DNA of 64,000 bases from Desulfitobacterium chlororespirans DSM 11544 (GTDB lineage Bacteria; Bacillota; Desulfitobacteriia; Desulfitobacteriales; Desulfitobacteriaceae): the NCBI RefSeq assembly GCF_900143285.1, contig NZ_FRDN01000004.1:561878-625877 (forward strand), given 5' to 3'. The notes under the pieces are model-generated. The model worked only from the letters and a program-made list of their open reading frames with translations. It was not told where the DNA came from and ran no database searches. How positions within the stretch are numbered: the first letter of the stretch is position 1; each line of letters begins with the position of its first letter. Shown here one piece after another: positions 7,878 to 15,848 of the stretch. Both the position numbers and the translations under genes were made by a program.

Positions 7878-10025
7878 TTATTTGCCCATAGCGTACTTAG
7901 CCGCGTTGGCACCGGCCAGCCGGCCGGAGGTTAACGCCCAGCTCTGGGCCTGACCGCCGTATGGGGTGTAAGGAACGTCGCTGGAGAACAGAACACCCAT
8001 GGAGTCCTGACCCACGGCATAGAGATTCCTGATGGGGGAACCGTCGGCCTGCAGCACGTTCATAGCGTCGTCCACGTTCAAGCCGCCGCAGGTGGCGTAG
8101 GCGTAACCGGAGCAGATCACTGCGTAGTAAGGTCCCCCGGCGCCGTTCAAGCTGCCTTTCAGGGCGGCCCCATCGCAGCCGATGGCCTTGGCCAGGTCGT
8201 CGGCGCTTTCCGCGACGAGGACGTTCTTATAGTCGGCTCCCACCTTGAGGATTTCATCGATATTAGCGATGGGCTTGCCCGCCTCCACGGTTCCCCCCTG
8301 ATCCATGAACATGGACTTATTGACCTTGGCCAGGCCCTTGGTCTTGATCTCCTCGATCTGAGCGGCGGTGTAGATATTATAGTACCGATACTGGGGTGCC
8401 AGGCAGATCTCCTCTCTCGTGTTCCACAGCTTCCCTGTCCCATCCACGGCCAGAGCGTCAGTGGCGATAGCCAGAGAAGTGAGAACCTGCTTCCCATCGG
8501 CATCCAGATCGTTGTTCTTAATGAGATTGGCCACCTGGTTGATGTGCACCATAGGGGGAATATCGGGATTCATAAGCGCACCGCCGGCAGAGAGGCCAAG
8601 TTTGATGCCGTCGCCGTCGTCCACCGTCATGGCGACAGTGTTGGCAGGGCCATCCAGGTATTCGTTCATCATGTCAGTATTGCCAATAAAGCCGCCGGTG
8701 GCCAAAATGACGGTCTTGCCATAGATCTCATAAATGGTGCCGTCGTGGTAGACGGCCTTCACCCCGGCCACCTTGTCGCCGTCCATCAGCAGTTCCTGAG
8801 CAGTGAGTTCCAGCATATATTCGGCGGCAGGATTCTTATCCTGGGCCTTTTTGACCGCGTTTTCGAACATATAGGTCTTGTTGGTACCGAAACGGTTCTT
8901 GGTTTCACCGCCATAGTAGCACCAAATTTTCCAGTCAGGATAGGGGCTGAGGATAAAGCTGCTCATGGGGGAGAACTGGAAGCCCCAGTCCATGATCATC
9001 CAATCCAGGGTCTCACCAGACTCGTCGATGGCCATACGGATCATCTCCGGCTTGGCGTCGGCGCCGCAATAGTCGTTCCAGGCCTTGTAAAGGGCGTCGG
9101 CGTCGATGTACTCTTTGCCGCCGAACTCCTCATCCATCTTAACCTTGGAGTTTGCGGCCATGGGACCGCTGGTGGTGGCGCTCTGTCCGCCCAGCTTAGC
9201 CGTGGTCTCAATGCCGAAAACCTTGGCCCCCGCTTGGGCAGCGGACAGGAAGGAGGTGATGCCGGAGCCACCCATGCCTACGACAATGACATCGTAGCCC
9301 TCCTTTTTCACAATCTTGGTGGACTTCGCTACTTCGCCGTACCACTCAGAGCTCCTACCGCCGGCGGCCTCAATGGCCTGCTCCACACAGCCGCGCACGC
9401 CGTTGGAGGAGAGGGTAGCTCCACTGATGCCATCCACCGCCAGAGATTGGGCCTCCAGAATCCGGGGAATATAATTGTCAAGAATGGTATAGAAAATCTC
9501 GCCGGTGTAGGTCTCTTGCTCCTCTACAACTTTGATGTCCGTAATGGCGTTATCCTTGAAAGTCACATCCGCCTTAATCATTCCCGTCCAACTGAAACCG
9601 GGGGCTTGACCGCTGTAAGTACCGTCGGCTACAGAGGTCTTCTGGTTGGGATCCTCCCCTTTGGCCTGGGCCACGCAGTTCGCCGCGGCGGCCAGAACGG
9701 CCTTGCTTGTGTAGCTCGCGCCGCTTATGCCGTCGATGTCAGCAGACTGCGCCTCCATGAGCATCCCGGGAAACTCTTCGATGGCTTTGCCGCCGACGGC
9801 GGGAGTCTCGTCAGCTCCCTCAATCTTAACGTCGGTGATGGCATTAGCATCAAACGTCATGGTGACGGAGACCTTGCCGCCGAATCCCGCTGCCTGGGCA
9901 GTATAGGTGCCAGGGGTATAAATTCCTGCTTTCGTTCCTGTTTTAACTCCGGAGCCGGAACAGCCGGTCAGTACCAGACTCAGTACCAACAAGCAGACCA
10001 AGAGTGTGCAGCAATACTTTTTCAT
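7878..10025 (-). CDS. Lipoprotein flavin reductase: two FMN-binding domains plus FAD fumarate-reductase domain
   Basis: About 715 residues. The N-terminus is a lipoprotein signal (MKKYCC...LVLTGC, lipid Cys near 22), placing it on the outer membrane face. Two FMN_bind domains follow, each ending in a flavinylation motif: DGISGASYTS near 95 and DGISGATLSS near 194; in this family ApbE attaches FMN through the Thr/Ser after GA. From about 240 a FAD_binding_2 domain begins (DVIVVGMGGSGITSFLSAAQ), like fumarate and urocanate reductases. There is no haem motif, so FMN replaces cytochrome as the electron relay. ATG at 10025 gives a canonical signal peptide with GGGAG 10 nt upstream; ATG at 10034 is the alternative. 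It heads a two-gene operon with the exported OYE-like enzyme. Acceptor unknown. Confidence 0.88.
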   Translation of the reverse strand: MKKYCCTLLVCLLVLSLVLTGCSGSGVKTGTKAGIYTPGTYTAQAAGFGGKVSVTMTFDANAITDVKIEGADETPAVGGKAIEEFPGMLMEAQSADIDGISGASYTSKAVLAAAANCVAQAKGEDPNQKTSVADGTYSGQAPGFSWTGMIKADVTFKDNAITDIKVVEEQETYTGEIFYTILDNYIPRILEAQSLAVDGISGATLSSNGVRGCVEQAIEAAGGRSSEWYGEVAKSTKIVKKEGYDVIVVGMGGSGITSFLSAAQAGAKVFGIETTAKLGGQSATTSGPMAANSKVKMDEEFGGKEYIDADALYKAWNDYCGADAKPEMIRMAIDESGETLDWMIMDWGFQFSPMSSFILSPYPDWKIWCYYGGETKNRFGTNKTYMFENAVKKAQDKNPAAEYMLELTAQELLMDGDKVAGVKAVYHDGTIYEIYGKTVILATGGFIGNTDMMNEYLDGPANTVAMTVDDGDGIKLGLSAGGALMNPDIPPMVHINQVANLIKNNDLDADGKQVLTSLAIATDALAVDGTGKLWNTREEICLAPQYRYYNIYTAAQIEEIKTKGLAKVNKSMFMDQGGTVEAGKPIANIDEILKVGADYKNVLVAESADDLAKAIGCDGAALKGSLNGAGGPYYAVICSGYAYATCGGLNVDDAMNVLQADGSPIRNLYAVGQDSMGVLFSSDVPYTPYGGQAQSWALTSGRLAGANAAKYAMGK

Positions 10026-10204
10026 TCCTTTCATTCTCCCTTTCCTTCCATTCTTCTCCTTCTTGATTTGATAATCGAGCTTATAAAAAGATACAGCTTA
10101 TACCAGAAATCACTTTCATACATTCGCAATCATCCGGGAATTCCTTCCTCTCTCGATCCGATGTTCTCCTGGATTGTTAAATGCAAAGCTGTACCACTAT
10201 ATAA

Positions 10205-10235
10205 ATCATAAACTTGGGGGTTACACAGGAGTCAA
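10205..10235 (-). promoter_or_regulatory. MerR-type promoter of the flavoprotein operon (19-bp spacer)
   Basis: Read on the minus strand, TTGACT (-35, 10230-10235) and TATGAT (-10, 10205-10210) are separated by exactly 19 bp, not 17. The spacer contains an imperfect dyad AAC-CCCCAA-GTT. Over-long spacers holding a dyad are the hallmark of promoters that MerR proteins activate by untwisting DNA. A MerR gene is divergently encoded at 10337. Confidence 0.72.
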
Positions 10236-10263
10236 CACTATTTGTGAAAGTATTTATATTTAA

Positions 10264-10292
10264 TTGTACTCTTTTTAACAATATTGTATGAT
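10264..10292 (+). promoter_or_regulatory. Sigma-A promoter of the MerR gene
   Basis: TTGTAC (10264-10269), 17 bp, TATGAT (10287-10292), about 45 nt before the start codon. The heptamer GTTACAC occurs at 10220 (inside the divergent promoter spacer) and again at 10296 next to this promoter, so both could be touched by the same regulator. Confidence 0.55.
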
Positions 10293-10336
10293 AAAGTTAC
10301 ACCCTTAGATTTCTTTAAAGCAAGGAGAGAATAGTC

Positions 10337-11170
10337 ATGAAATATCGTATAGGCGAATTTTCTAAGCTGCTAGGGGTTACAGTGGATACGCTGAAACATT
10401 ACGAATCATTGCAAATCATTGAACCGCTTAAGGATGAGAAAAACAATTATCGTTACTTTGACGATTATGATGCCAGAACCATTATTAAGAGCAGAACTCT
10501 GAGAAGCCTGAACTTACCTTTAGACGATGTGGCAAAACTCATGGAAAGTGATTCGACGGCAGATGTCATTGAGAAAATGGAAGAATCAAAACAGGCTTTA
10601 AAGGAACAAATTCATAAAAACACTCTGCTTCTGAATAAAATGACAGAGGTTCAGAACGAAATAATCGCCATTAATTCATCATTGCATAAATTTAAACTTA
10701 AGTCCCTGCCTGGGCTGTATCGCCTGCAGCATACGGATAAAGATAAATTGTTAAACCATAGCTGCATCGAAAATGCTGTAAGTAGTTGGATGAACGCCTT
10801 ACCATATACATTTTCTAGTTTTAGGATTAAAACGGCAGAATTTTTATCCGGGCCGAATAGTTATGACTATAACTGGGGGCAGGCTATTTGGGAAAATGAA
10901 TTAGAGTATGTTGATCTGGAAATCAATGAGGATATTGAATATATACCCCCGCAGACTTACTTATCTACGGTATTATCCAGCACGAATCGTGAATATTTCC
11001 TAAGTAATTCAAGAACCTTGATCATGAATCATATCGATGAACATCTCTATGCCATTATTAAGGGAGATATTGTCGGCAAGTTGATTTTTACATCGATAAA
11101 AAAAGGGCTACGCATCTCCTATATTGAAATATACATCCCTGTCCAGGGAGCTGGTTTACCCATGACCTAA
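10337..11170 (+). CDS. MerR family transcriptional regulator
   Basis: The first 70 residues are a typical MerR winged helix (YRIGEFSKLLGVTVDTLKHYESLQIIEP, then NNYRYFDDYDARTI), followed by a dimerisation helix (residues 75-115) and a C-terminal region of about 160 residues that may bind a small effector. AAGGAGAG precedes the ATG. It is divergent from the flavin lipoprotein/OYE operon, whose promoter has a 19-bp spacer, so it very likely activates that operon. No Cys-rich metal-sensing tail is present, which argues for an organic ligand, perhaps the reductase substrate (inference). Confidence 0.9.
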   Translation: MKYRIGEFSKLLGVTVDTLKHYESLQIIEPLKDEKNNYRYFDDYDARTIIKSRTLRSLNLPLDDVAKLMESDSTADVIEKMEESKQALKEQIHKNTLLLNKMTEVQNEIIAINSSLHKFKLKSLPGLYRLQHTDKDKLLNHSCIENAVSSWMNALPYTFSSFRIKTAEFLSGPNSYDYNWGQAIWENELEYVDLEINEDIEYIPPQTYLSTVLSSTNREYFLSNSRTLIMNHIDEHLYAIIKGDIVGKLIFTSIKKGLRISYIEIYIPVQGAGLPMT

Positions 11171-11259
11171 AAACCTTGTCCTCCGTATCCAGGTTCCATC
11201 TCCGTTGTCCGCGCAATCAATGGTGGGCTTTAGCTATTATCTGCTGATAAATGAAAAGG

Positions 11260-11288
11260 AAAAAGACGTGAAAGTACCCTCTCACGTC
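11260..11288 (-). terminator. Terminator of the FAD/FMN reductase gene
   Basis: On the minus strand GACGTGA (11282-11288 side) pairs with TCACGTC (11265-11271 side) across a 10-nt loop and is followed by five T. It sits about 100 bp after the stop at 11387. The 11171-11386 interval otherwise holds nothing recognised. Confidence 0.65.
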
Positions 11289-11386
11289 CAAACATATCTT
11301 CAGCTGCACCCTGGTGACCCGCTTATTAGATACTGCTCCAATAGGCAGCAGCCTCCAAATAAAGCCGGAGTATTTTCCGTGCCGAA

Positions 11387-13297
11387 CTATATTCCTGCTT
11401 TGGTCATAGCTTCCGTCAATGCAGCTTTAAATGCGTCGCTGGTAACGGTTGCGCCTGATACGCCATCGATTTTCGGCCCCTGAGCGGTAAGGGCCTGTTC
11501 TACAAGCTTATTCAGAGCCGCACCGCCGATGTTTTCTGTTTCGCTGTGCTCTAATACATCAATAGAGGTTATCTTTCCATCATTTACAGTCATTTTTACG
11601 GTTACGTCTCCGCCGATACCGTTTCCGGTTCCTATAAATTCATTAGCGGCCGTAGTATGATCAGCCTCTGCGGCAGTATTGAAATTGACAGGAGTACCGG
11701 TTATTGCGGATTCACGCAGGTTGTCTGTTTTGGCGGCGGCTGCATTGGCACCGGAGATACGGCCAAAGGAAATGCATTCAGCCAGATTGCCGGCGCCTTG
11801 ATAAATGTCACCCCAGATTGAACCGCACTCACCGGCGCTGTAGAGGTGAGGAATAGGTTTACCGGCAACATTCATAATTTCTCCTTTTGCACTCCGCCGC
11901 GGGCCGCCTTGTGTATTGGTGTAAGTAGGATAAACTTCAAACCCGTAGTAAGGACCTTTCCCGCTGAAAGGAACAAGGTATTCGGCTTTCTTGTGAAATA
12001 CAACATCCTGGCCTTTGGCACAAAATTCATTGTATTGTGTGACCGTAGAAGATAGACTGCCCTCGGGCAGCCCCAATTTGGCCGCAAGTTCATCAAGGGT
12101 GTCCGCCGTGATAATCGTACCGTCCTTCACCTTGTCTTGATTATCCCACACTTTATAGATGGTTTTATTGATGGCGGTGCTGTCAAAGACGCAATACGCC
12201 GGCAGAGACACAGGCATTCTGAGTTTCATGCCATGGAAATGAATAAAGCCGTGTCCGGGAATCGTGCCTTCATCCACAAAGCGGGTACCGTCCGCACCGA
12301 CAATGATGCTTGCTGTCCCACAGGTAAACGCGGTTGAGAGGAGCGGATGATATCCCATCATAGCGTAGCCTAAAGCACGCTTGGTGGTCGGATCGATCGC
12401 ATTGAGGTCGGGACCGGCAATGTTGCTCATGTGCCAAAGGTCTGCGCCGATATCCATAGCCATCTTGATTCCGTCGCCGGTATTGTAAAGACCACCCTTG
12501 GCGTATGCGTAGGGCAATTGATGGTAATCCTGGATCATCTGAATGTTATTCTCAAAACCGCCGGTGCAGAGAACGATACCGTTGAGAGCGCGGATATTGT
12601 ATTCCTGACCGTTTACGGAAGTCCTGACGCCATGGACAATTCCGGTCTCAGGATCCTGTATAAAAGCCTGTGCAGGAACCTCAAACCATACGTCAATTGA
12701 ATCACTCTTAAGCCCATAGTTACGGACAAAGTTAAATAATTTACCATCATGGATAGTAGCGTCAATAGACCAGCAGTCCATCAGGTCATACCCCGGAATA
12801 TCAGTGAATTCACCGATAGCATCAGCAAAATGCAAAGCATTTGCGCCGTGTTTGATCATCCAGTCCTGGTTGGTAATGATCATATCCGTAAATGCTTCAA
12901 GGATATCGTCGCCCGGGGTATTGTACATCCCGCGGATAGTTTGAAAATACTTGATTGCACCGTCACGGTTTTCGGGTTTGACGTAGAGAACACCTTGGCC
13001 GGCATATTTGCTGTTGCCCCCGTCTTCACCCTTGGACGCTTTCTCCATGATTAAAACTTTTGCCCCTTGGTCAGCGGCTGCCATAGCAGCTGCACCCCCT
13101 GCTAAACCGAGCCCGAGCACGATGACATCATATTCGGCATTCCATGATATTGTTTTTTCGAAGGGAAGAGAAGCCGTGCCGGCAGCGCTCCCCGACACTG
13201 CTGAAGTACCGCACCCGACAAGGCCGACAGTAGCCATCCCTAATGCGCCGGTGGCGGCTCCCTTCAGAAAGTTTCTGCGTGACATGTGATTTTTCAT
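11387..13297 (-). CDS. Tat-exported fumarate-reductase-like flavoprotein with C-terminal FMN-binding domain
   Basis: A 636-residue protein with Tat signal SRRNFLKG and a following VGLVGC. The FAD_binding_2 domain starts near residue 55 (DVIVLGLGLAGGAAAMAAADQGAKVLIMEKA, then GGNSKYAGQG) and runs to about 520, closing with LYSAGECGSIWGDIYQGAGNLAE. The last 80 residues are an FMN_bind domain ending DGVSGATVTS, where Thr is the expected ApbE flavinylation site. GGGAGG lies 8 nt before the ATG. The FAD part is closely similar to the protein at 54809-56383, which lacks the FMN domain. It is divergent from a LysR gene at 13638. It should reduce an organic acceptor outside the membrane with electrons from the quinone pool or a flavoprotein relay; substrate unknown. 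Confidence 0.9.
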   Translation of the reverse strand: MKNHMSRRNFLKGAATGALGMATVGLVGCGTSAVSGSAAGTASLPFEKTISWNAEYDVIVLGLGLAGGAAAMAAADQGAKVLIMEKASKGEDGGNSKYAGQGVLYVKPENRDGAIKYFQTIRGMYNTPGDDILEAFTDMIITNQDWMIKHGANALHFADAIGEFTDIPGYDLMDCWSIDATIHDGKLFNFVRNYGLKSDSIDVWFEVPAQAFIQDPETGIVHGVRTSVNGQEYNIRALNGIVLCTGGFENNIQMIQDYHQLPYAYAKGGLYNTGDGIKMAMDIGADLWHMSNIAGPDLNAIDPTTKRALGYAMMGYHPLLSTAFTCGTASIIVGADGTRFVDEGTIPGHGFIHFHGMKLRMPVSLPAYCVFDSTAINKTIYKVWDNQDKVKDGTIITADTLDELAAKLGLPEGSLSSTVTQYNEFCAKGQDVVFHKKAEYLVPFSGKGPYYGFEVYPTYTNTQGGPRRSAKGEIMNVAGKPIPHLYSAGECGSIWGDIYQGAGNLAECISFGRISGANAAAAKTDNLRESAITGTPVNFNTAAEADHTTAANEFIGTGNGIGGDVTVKMTVNDGKITSIDVLEHSETENIGGAALNKLVEQALTAQGPKIDGVSGATVTSDAFKAALTEAMTKAGI

Positions 13298-13410
13298 CTT
13301 TTATCCTCCCTATAGTTTGCGTTCCGGCAACCATATATCGTTACCAATTTCACTATCAATATAACTTATTATCATTTGCCGAAGTAGCAGATTTGTGCTA
13401 ATAGGGTTAC

Positions 13411-13614
13411 AACCTAAAGGTTACTACTAAACTGAAGGTTGAGAAGCTATTTGTAAACCGTAGCTCTGGTAACCCGCTTGCCGATTGATTTACTCATTTT
13501 TCTGGCGTATTATAAAAAAGAGCATTACTGATATCTAATCTAAATAGGCCTTATAAATACAAAAGACCGGCTCATCACCAATCTTTGTAAACAGTTCATC
13601 TAAACTTGAAGGTT
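13411..13614. promoter_or_regulatory. Divergent LysR/flavoprotein control region with AAGGTT repeats
   Basis: The 340-bp gap between the two divergent genes carries a palindrome AACC-TAAA-GGTT at 13411-13422 and further copies of AAGGTT at 13435-13440 and 13609-13614. Repeated half-sites near both start codons are consistent with LysR autoregulation and target activation, but no classic T-N11-A site is certain. Nothing else is recognised in this gap. Confidence 0.4.
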
Positions 13615-13637
13615 AATAATTGTCGGAGGATGCAAAA

Positions 13638-14498
13638 ATGAACAATGAACATTTGCGTTCCTTTATTTCGATTGTTGACAAAGGGAGTATTAACAAAGCA
13701 GCTGAGGCTAAATACATATCTCCCCAGGCATTACTCAAGCAAATCAATGCACTTGAGCGTGATACCGGTCTGCAATTGCTGATTCGGACGCCAAAGGGAA
13801 TCATTCCCACATCAGTGGGCAGAGAGTTTTACAAAGGCGCTCAACAGATGCTGGCCTTGTCTCAGCAAGTTTTATCGCACTGTAAAGAAATTGACGGGAA
13901 CGATGTGGCTATTCGCATATTGCAGGTACCGTTTTCTTTGTCCATGCACAAAGTCTACAGTGTTTTTGCCGAACGCCATCCGAAAATCCAACAGCAATTT
14001 ATCACCTCCAGCAATAAGACTAATATTGAAAATGTCCTCTCCGGCGTCGCTGATATTTCTGAATGGGCACATTTACCCCAGGCATCTTTACACGGCTTGG
14101 AATTTATTCCCCTGGTGCGCCAACATAGAGTTTGCCTGCTGGCCAAAACACACCCTTATGCTGCCAAAAACATGATCCGCCTGTCGGAATTAGCGGATCA
14201 ACGAGTTGTTGTGAACAATCTTAGCTGGATGCCTGAATTAGCAGCGGCTATGGAACAGGAAGTTCCCGGTTTTAAATTCATTGAAATCTCATGTGAAATC
14301 GAGAGCGTATTTAACGTTTGCTTTGCAAATGGCATTTACCTTATACCCCATTGCTATACCTCCTATTTTGCCCCACTTGTATCGGTTCCTCTTGATGTGC
14401 CTTTCCAGTGGGATTTTGGGCTTATCTGGCGTAAAAGCCCCTCGGCTGCTGTTGAGAAATTTATTAAAGTCGCCAAAGAAGTTTGCCAGAATGAATGA
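13638..14498 (+). CDS. LysR family transcriptional regulator
   Basis: About 286 residues: an N-terminal winged HTH (LRSFISIVDKGSINKAAEAKYISPQALLKQINALERDTGLQLLIRTPKG) and a periplasmic-binding-like effector domain from about 90. ATG at 13638 is chosen for its CGGAGG site 8 nt upstream. It is divergent from the FAD/FMN reductase at 11387-13297 and convergent with the MFS gene, with only 13 bp between stops. By position it should control the reductase in response to the electron acceptor or a product (inference). Confidence 0.9.
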   Translation: MNNEHLRSFISIVDKGSINKAAEAKYISPQALLKQINALERDTGLQLLIRTPKGIIPTSVGREFYKGAQQMLALSQQVLSHCKEIDGNDVAIRILQVPFSLSMHKVYSVFAERHPKIQQQFITSSNKTNIENVLSGVADISEWAHLPQASLHGLEFIPLVRQHRVCLLAKTHPYAAKNMIRLSELADQRVVVNNLSWMPELAAAMEQEVPGFKFIEISCEIESVFNVCFANGIYLIPHCYTSYFAPLVSVPLDVPFQWDFGLIWRKSPSAAVEKFIKVAKEVCQNE

Positions 14499-14511
14499 TA
14501 CTATTCGTCAT

Positions 14512-15660
14512 TCATATTTTCCTTTTGGCGCTTATTAAGCAGCTTATTAAGGCTGCCCCGCTACAGATAAATGGCAAAGTAAAGAACCCCCATTTTGTAA
14601 TAATAAAACCGCCCATCATGGAGCCGAGGGTAATCCCAATATATAAGGCTGTGTTATTTAAGGCAAGGGCCATACCACGAGTTTCTGGAAATTCTTCCGC
14701 CAAACGGGCTTGGTATGAAGTAAAGGAAGCATATCCAATCAGTGCCCACAAAAACAACAAAAAATAAACCAAAGTTCCCGATGTAAAGAAAAAACCCAAT
14801 AAAGCAAGTATGCCAATCAGCATGGCAGTACTGAATATGGAAACCTTTTTAGCACCAATTTTATCTGTAACTCTTCCACTGGACAGACTGCCAACCACAG
14901 CTCCTATGCCATAGGCAGTAATTGAAGCCGCAAGTTCACTTGGAGAAAAATGGTTCTCTAAAACTAATCCCGTGCCGAGAAATACATAAAGAGCATACAT
15001 GGCAATTGCCCAAAAAGCAGTGACACTTACAGCAGAAATAATTTTTATGGCACTTCCTTTTGTCTGTGCTTCTAGTGGATGTGCTTTATTTATTGATGCC
15101 CAGGCTCTGACGTTTAAGATTGACAGTAAAGCAGCAATTATCGTTAAACTAATAAAAACAGAACGCCACCCCAGAAATTGTCCCAACAGAGTTCCGATCG
15201 GTGCTCCTGCCCATAAAGCCGTAAGATGTCCTGATACGACAATAGAAAGCCATACTCCCCTACGTTCAGGTAATGCTGTATCGCCAATAATTGCATAGAC
15301 TAAAGGGGTTATTGACGCAACAGATAAACCAGCAAAAATACGGCTGGTTATTAGCATGGCCAACGATTGAGAAATGGCTGTCAAAAAATTGGCTATGCCA
15401 AAGGATAATAAACCGCAAACAATCAAAAGACGGCGGCCTTTGCGGTCTGAAAGCCATCCAAAAAGCGGGGCACTCATGGCATACATTAGTGAAAATACAG
15501 TAACCAGCCATCCTGCAACAGCAGGAGTTATTTCATATTCCTGAGCAATAGACGGTAACAAGGGAGATATTACAAACAAATCAGTACCAATGATAAATAA
15601 GGTAAGCCACCCTGTAAAAAGATAAATGGCTTCTTTTAAGCTAATTCGAATATTAATCAC
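14512..15660 (-). CDS. MFS transporter, drug/metabolite efflux type (DHA1)
   Basis: A 382-residue protein with 12 hydrophobic segments. The loop 2-3 signature GWLSDRKGRRLL is clear, and the profile resembles AraJ/YdhP-type proton-coupled exporters. The start is GTG at 15660, the first plausible codon, but no good ribosome site precedes it. A sigma-A-like promoter (TTGGCT-17 bp-TATTCA on the minus strand) and a perfect palindrome lie directly upstream, pointing to repressor control. Its substrate cannot be told from the sequence. Confidence 0.85.
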   Translation of the reverse strand: MINIRISLKEAIYLFTGWLTLFIIGTDLFVISPLLPSIAQEYEITPAVAGWLVTVFSLMYAMSAPLFGWLSDRKGRRLLIVCGLLSFGIANFLTAISQSLAMLITSRIFAGLSVASITPLVYAIIGDTALPERRGVWLSIVVSGHLTALWAGAPIGTLLGQFLGWRSVFISLTIIAALLSILNVRAWASINKAHPLEAQTKGSAIKIISAVSVTAFWAIAMYALYVFLGTGLVLENHFSPSELAASITAYGIGAVVGSLSSGRVTDKIGAKKVSIFSTAMLIGILALLGFFFTSGTLVYFLLFLWALIGYASFTSYQARLAEEFPETRGMALALNNTALYIGITLGSMMGGFIITKWGFFTLPFICSGAALISCLISAKRKI

Positions 15661-15668
15661 CCATAAAC

Positions 15669-15686
15669 ACTATATTGGCATATAGT
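15669..15686 (-). promoter_or_regulatory. Palindromic operator before the MFS gene
   Basis: ACTATAT-TGGC-ATATAGT is a perfect 7-bp inverted repeat ending 9 bp before the GTG start and just after the predicted -10. A second inverted repeat AAATTCG...CGAATTT spans 15721-15744, upstream of the -35. Both are candidate repressor sites. Confidence 0.5.
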
Positions 15687-15768
15687 TTATTTATGAATAT
15701 ATCTTAGGATAGCGTAAGCCAAATTCGACACTGGTGACGAATTTGCATGACCCGGCCCGTCAGGAAAT

Positions 15769-15808
15769 GAAAAAATCTCCACTTCATCAAGTAGGTGGAG
15801 ATTTTTTC
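15769..15808 (-). terminator. Terminator of the MATE gene
   Basis: A 15-bp perfect stem (15769-15783 with 15794-15808; core AATCTCCAC/GTGGAGATT) with T-runs on both strands, 40 bp after the MATE stop. It could work in both directions. Confidence 0.85.
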
Positions 15809-15848
15809 ATACACCTTAGCCGGGAGATTGGCTGCAGAAGATTTTGGC

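Noticed and set aside
8544-10211. 555-codon plus-strand open frame
   Set aside because: Exactly antisense to the FMN/FAD lipoprotein gene; the translation is Gly/His-rich with no domain, and no ribosome site. A mirror of a GC-biased coding strand.
11205-11483. 92-codon plus-strand frame after the MerR gene
   Set aside because: Overlaps the antisense end of the FAD/FMN reductase and its terminator; no ribosome site and no family.
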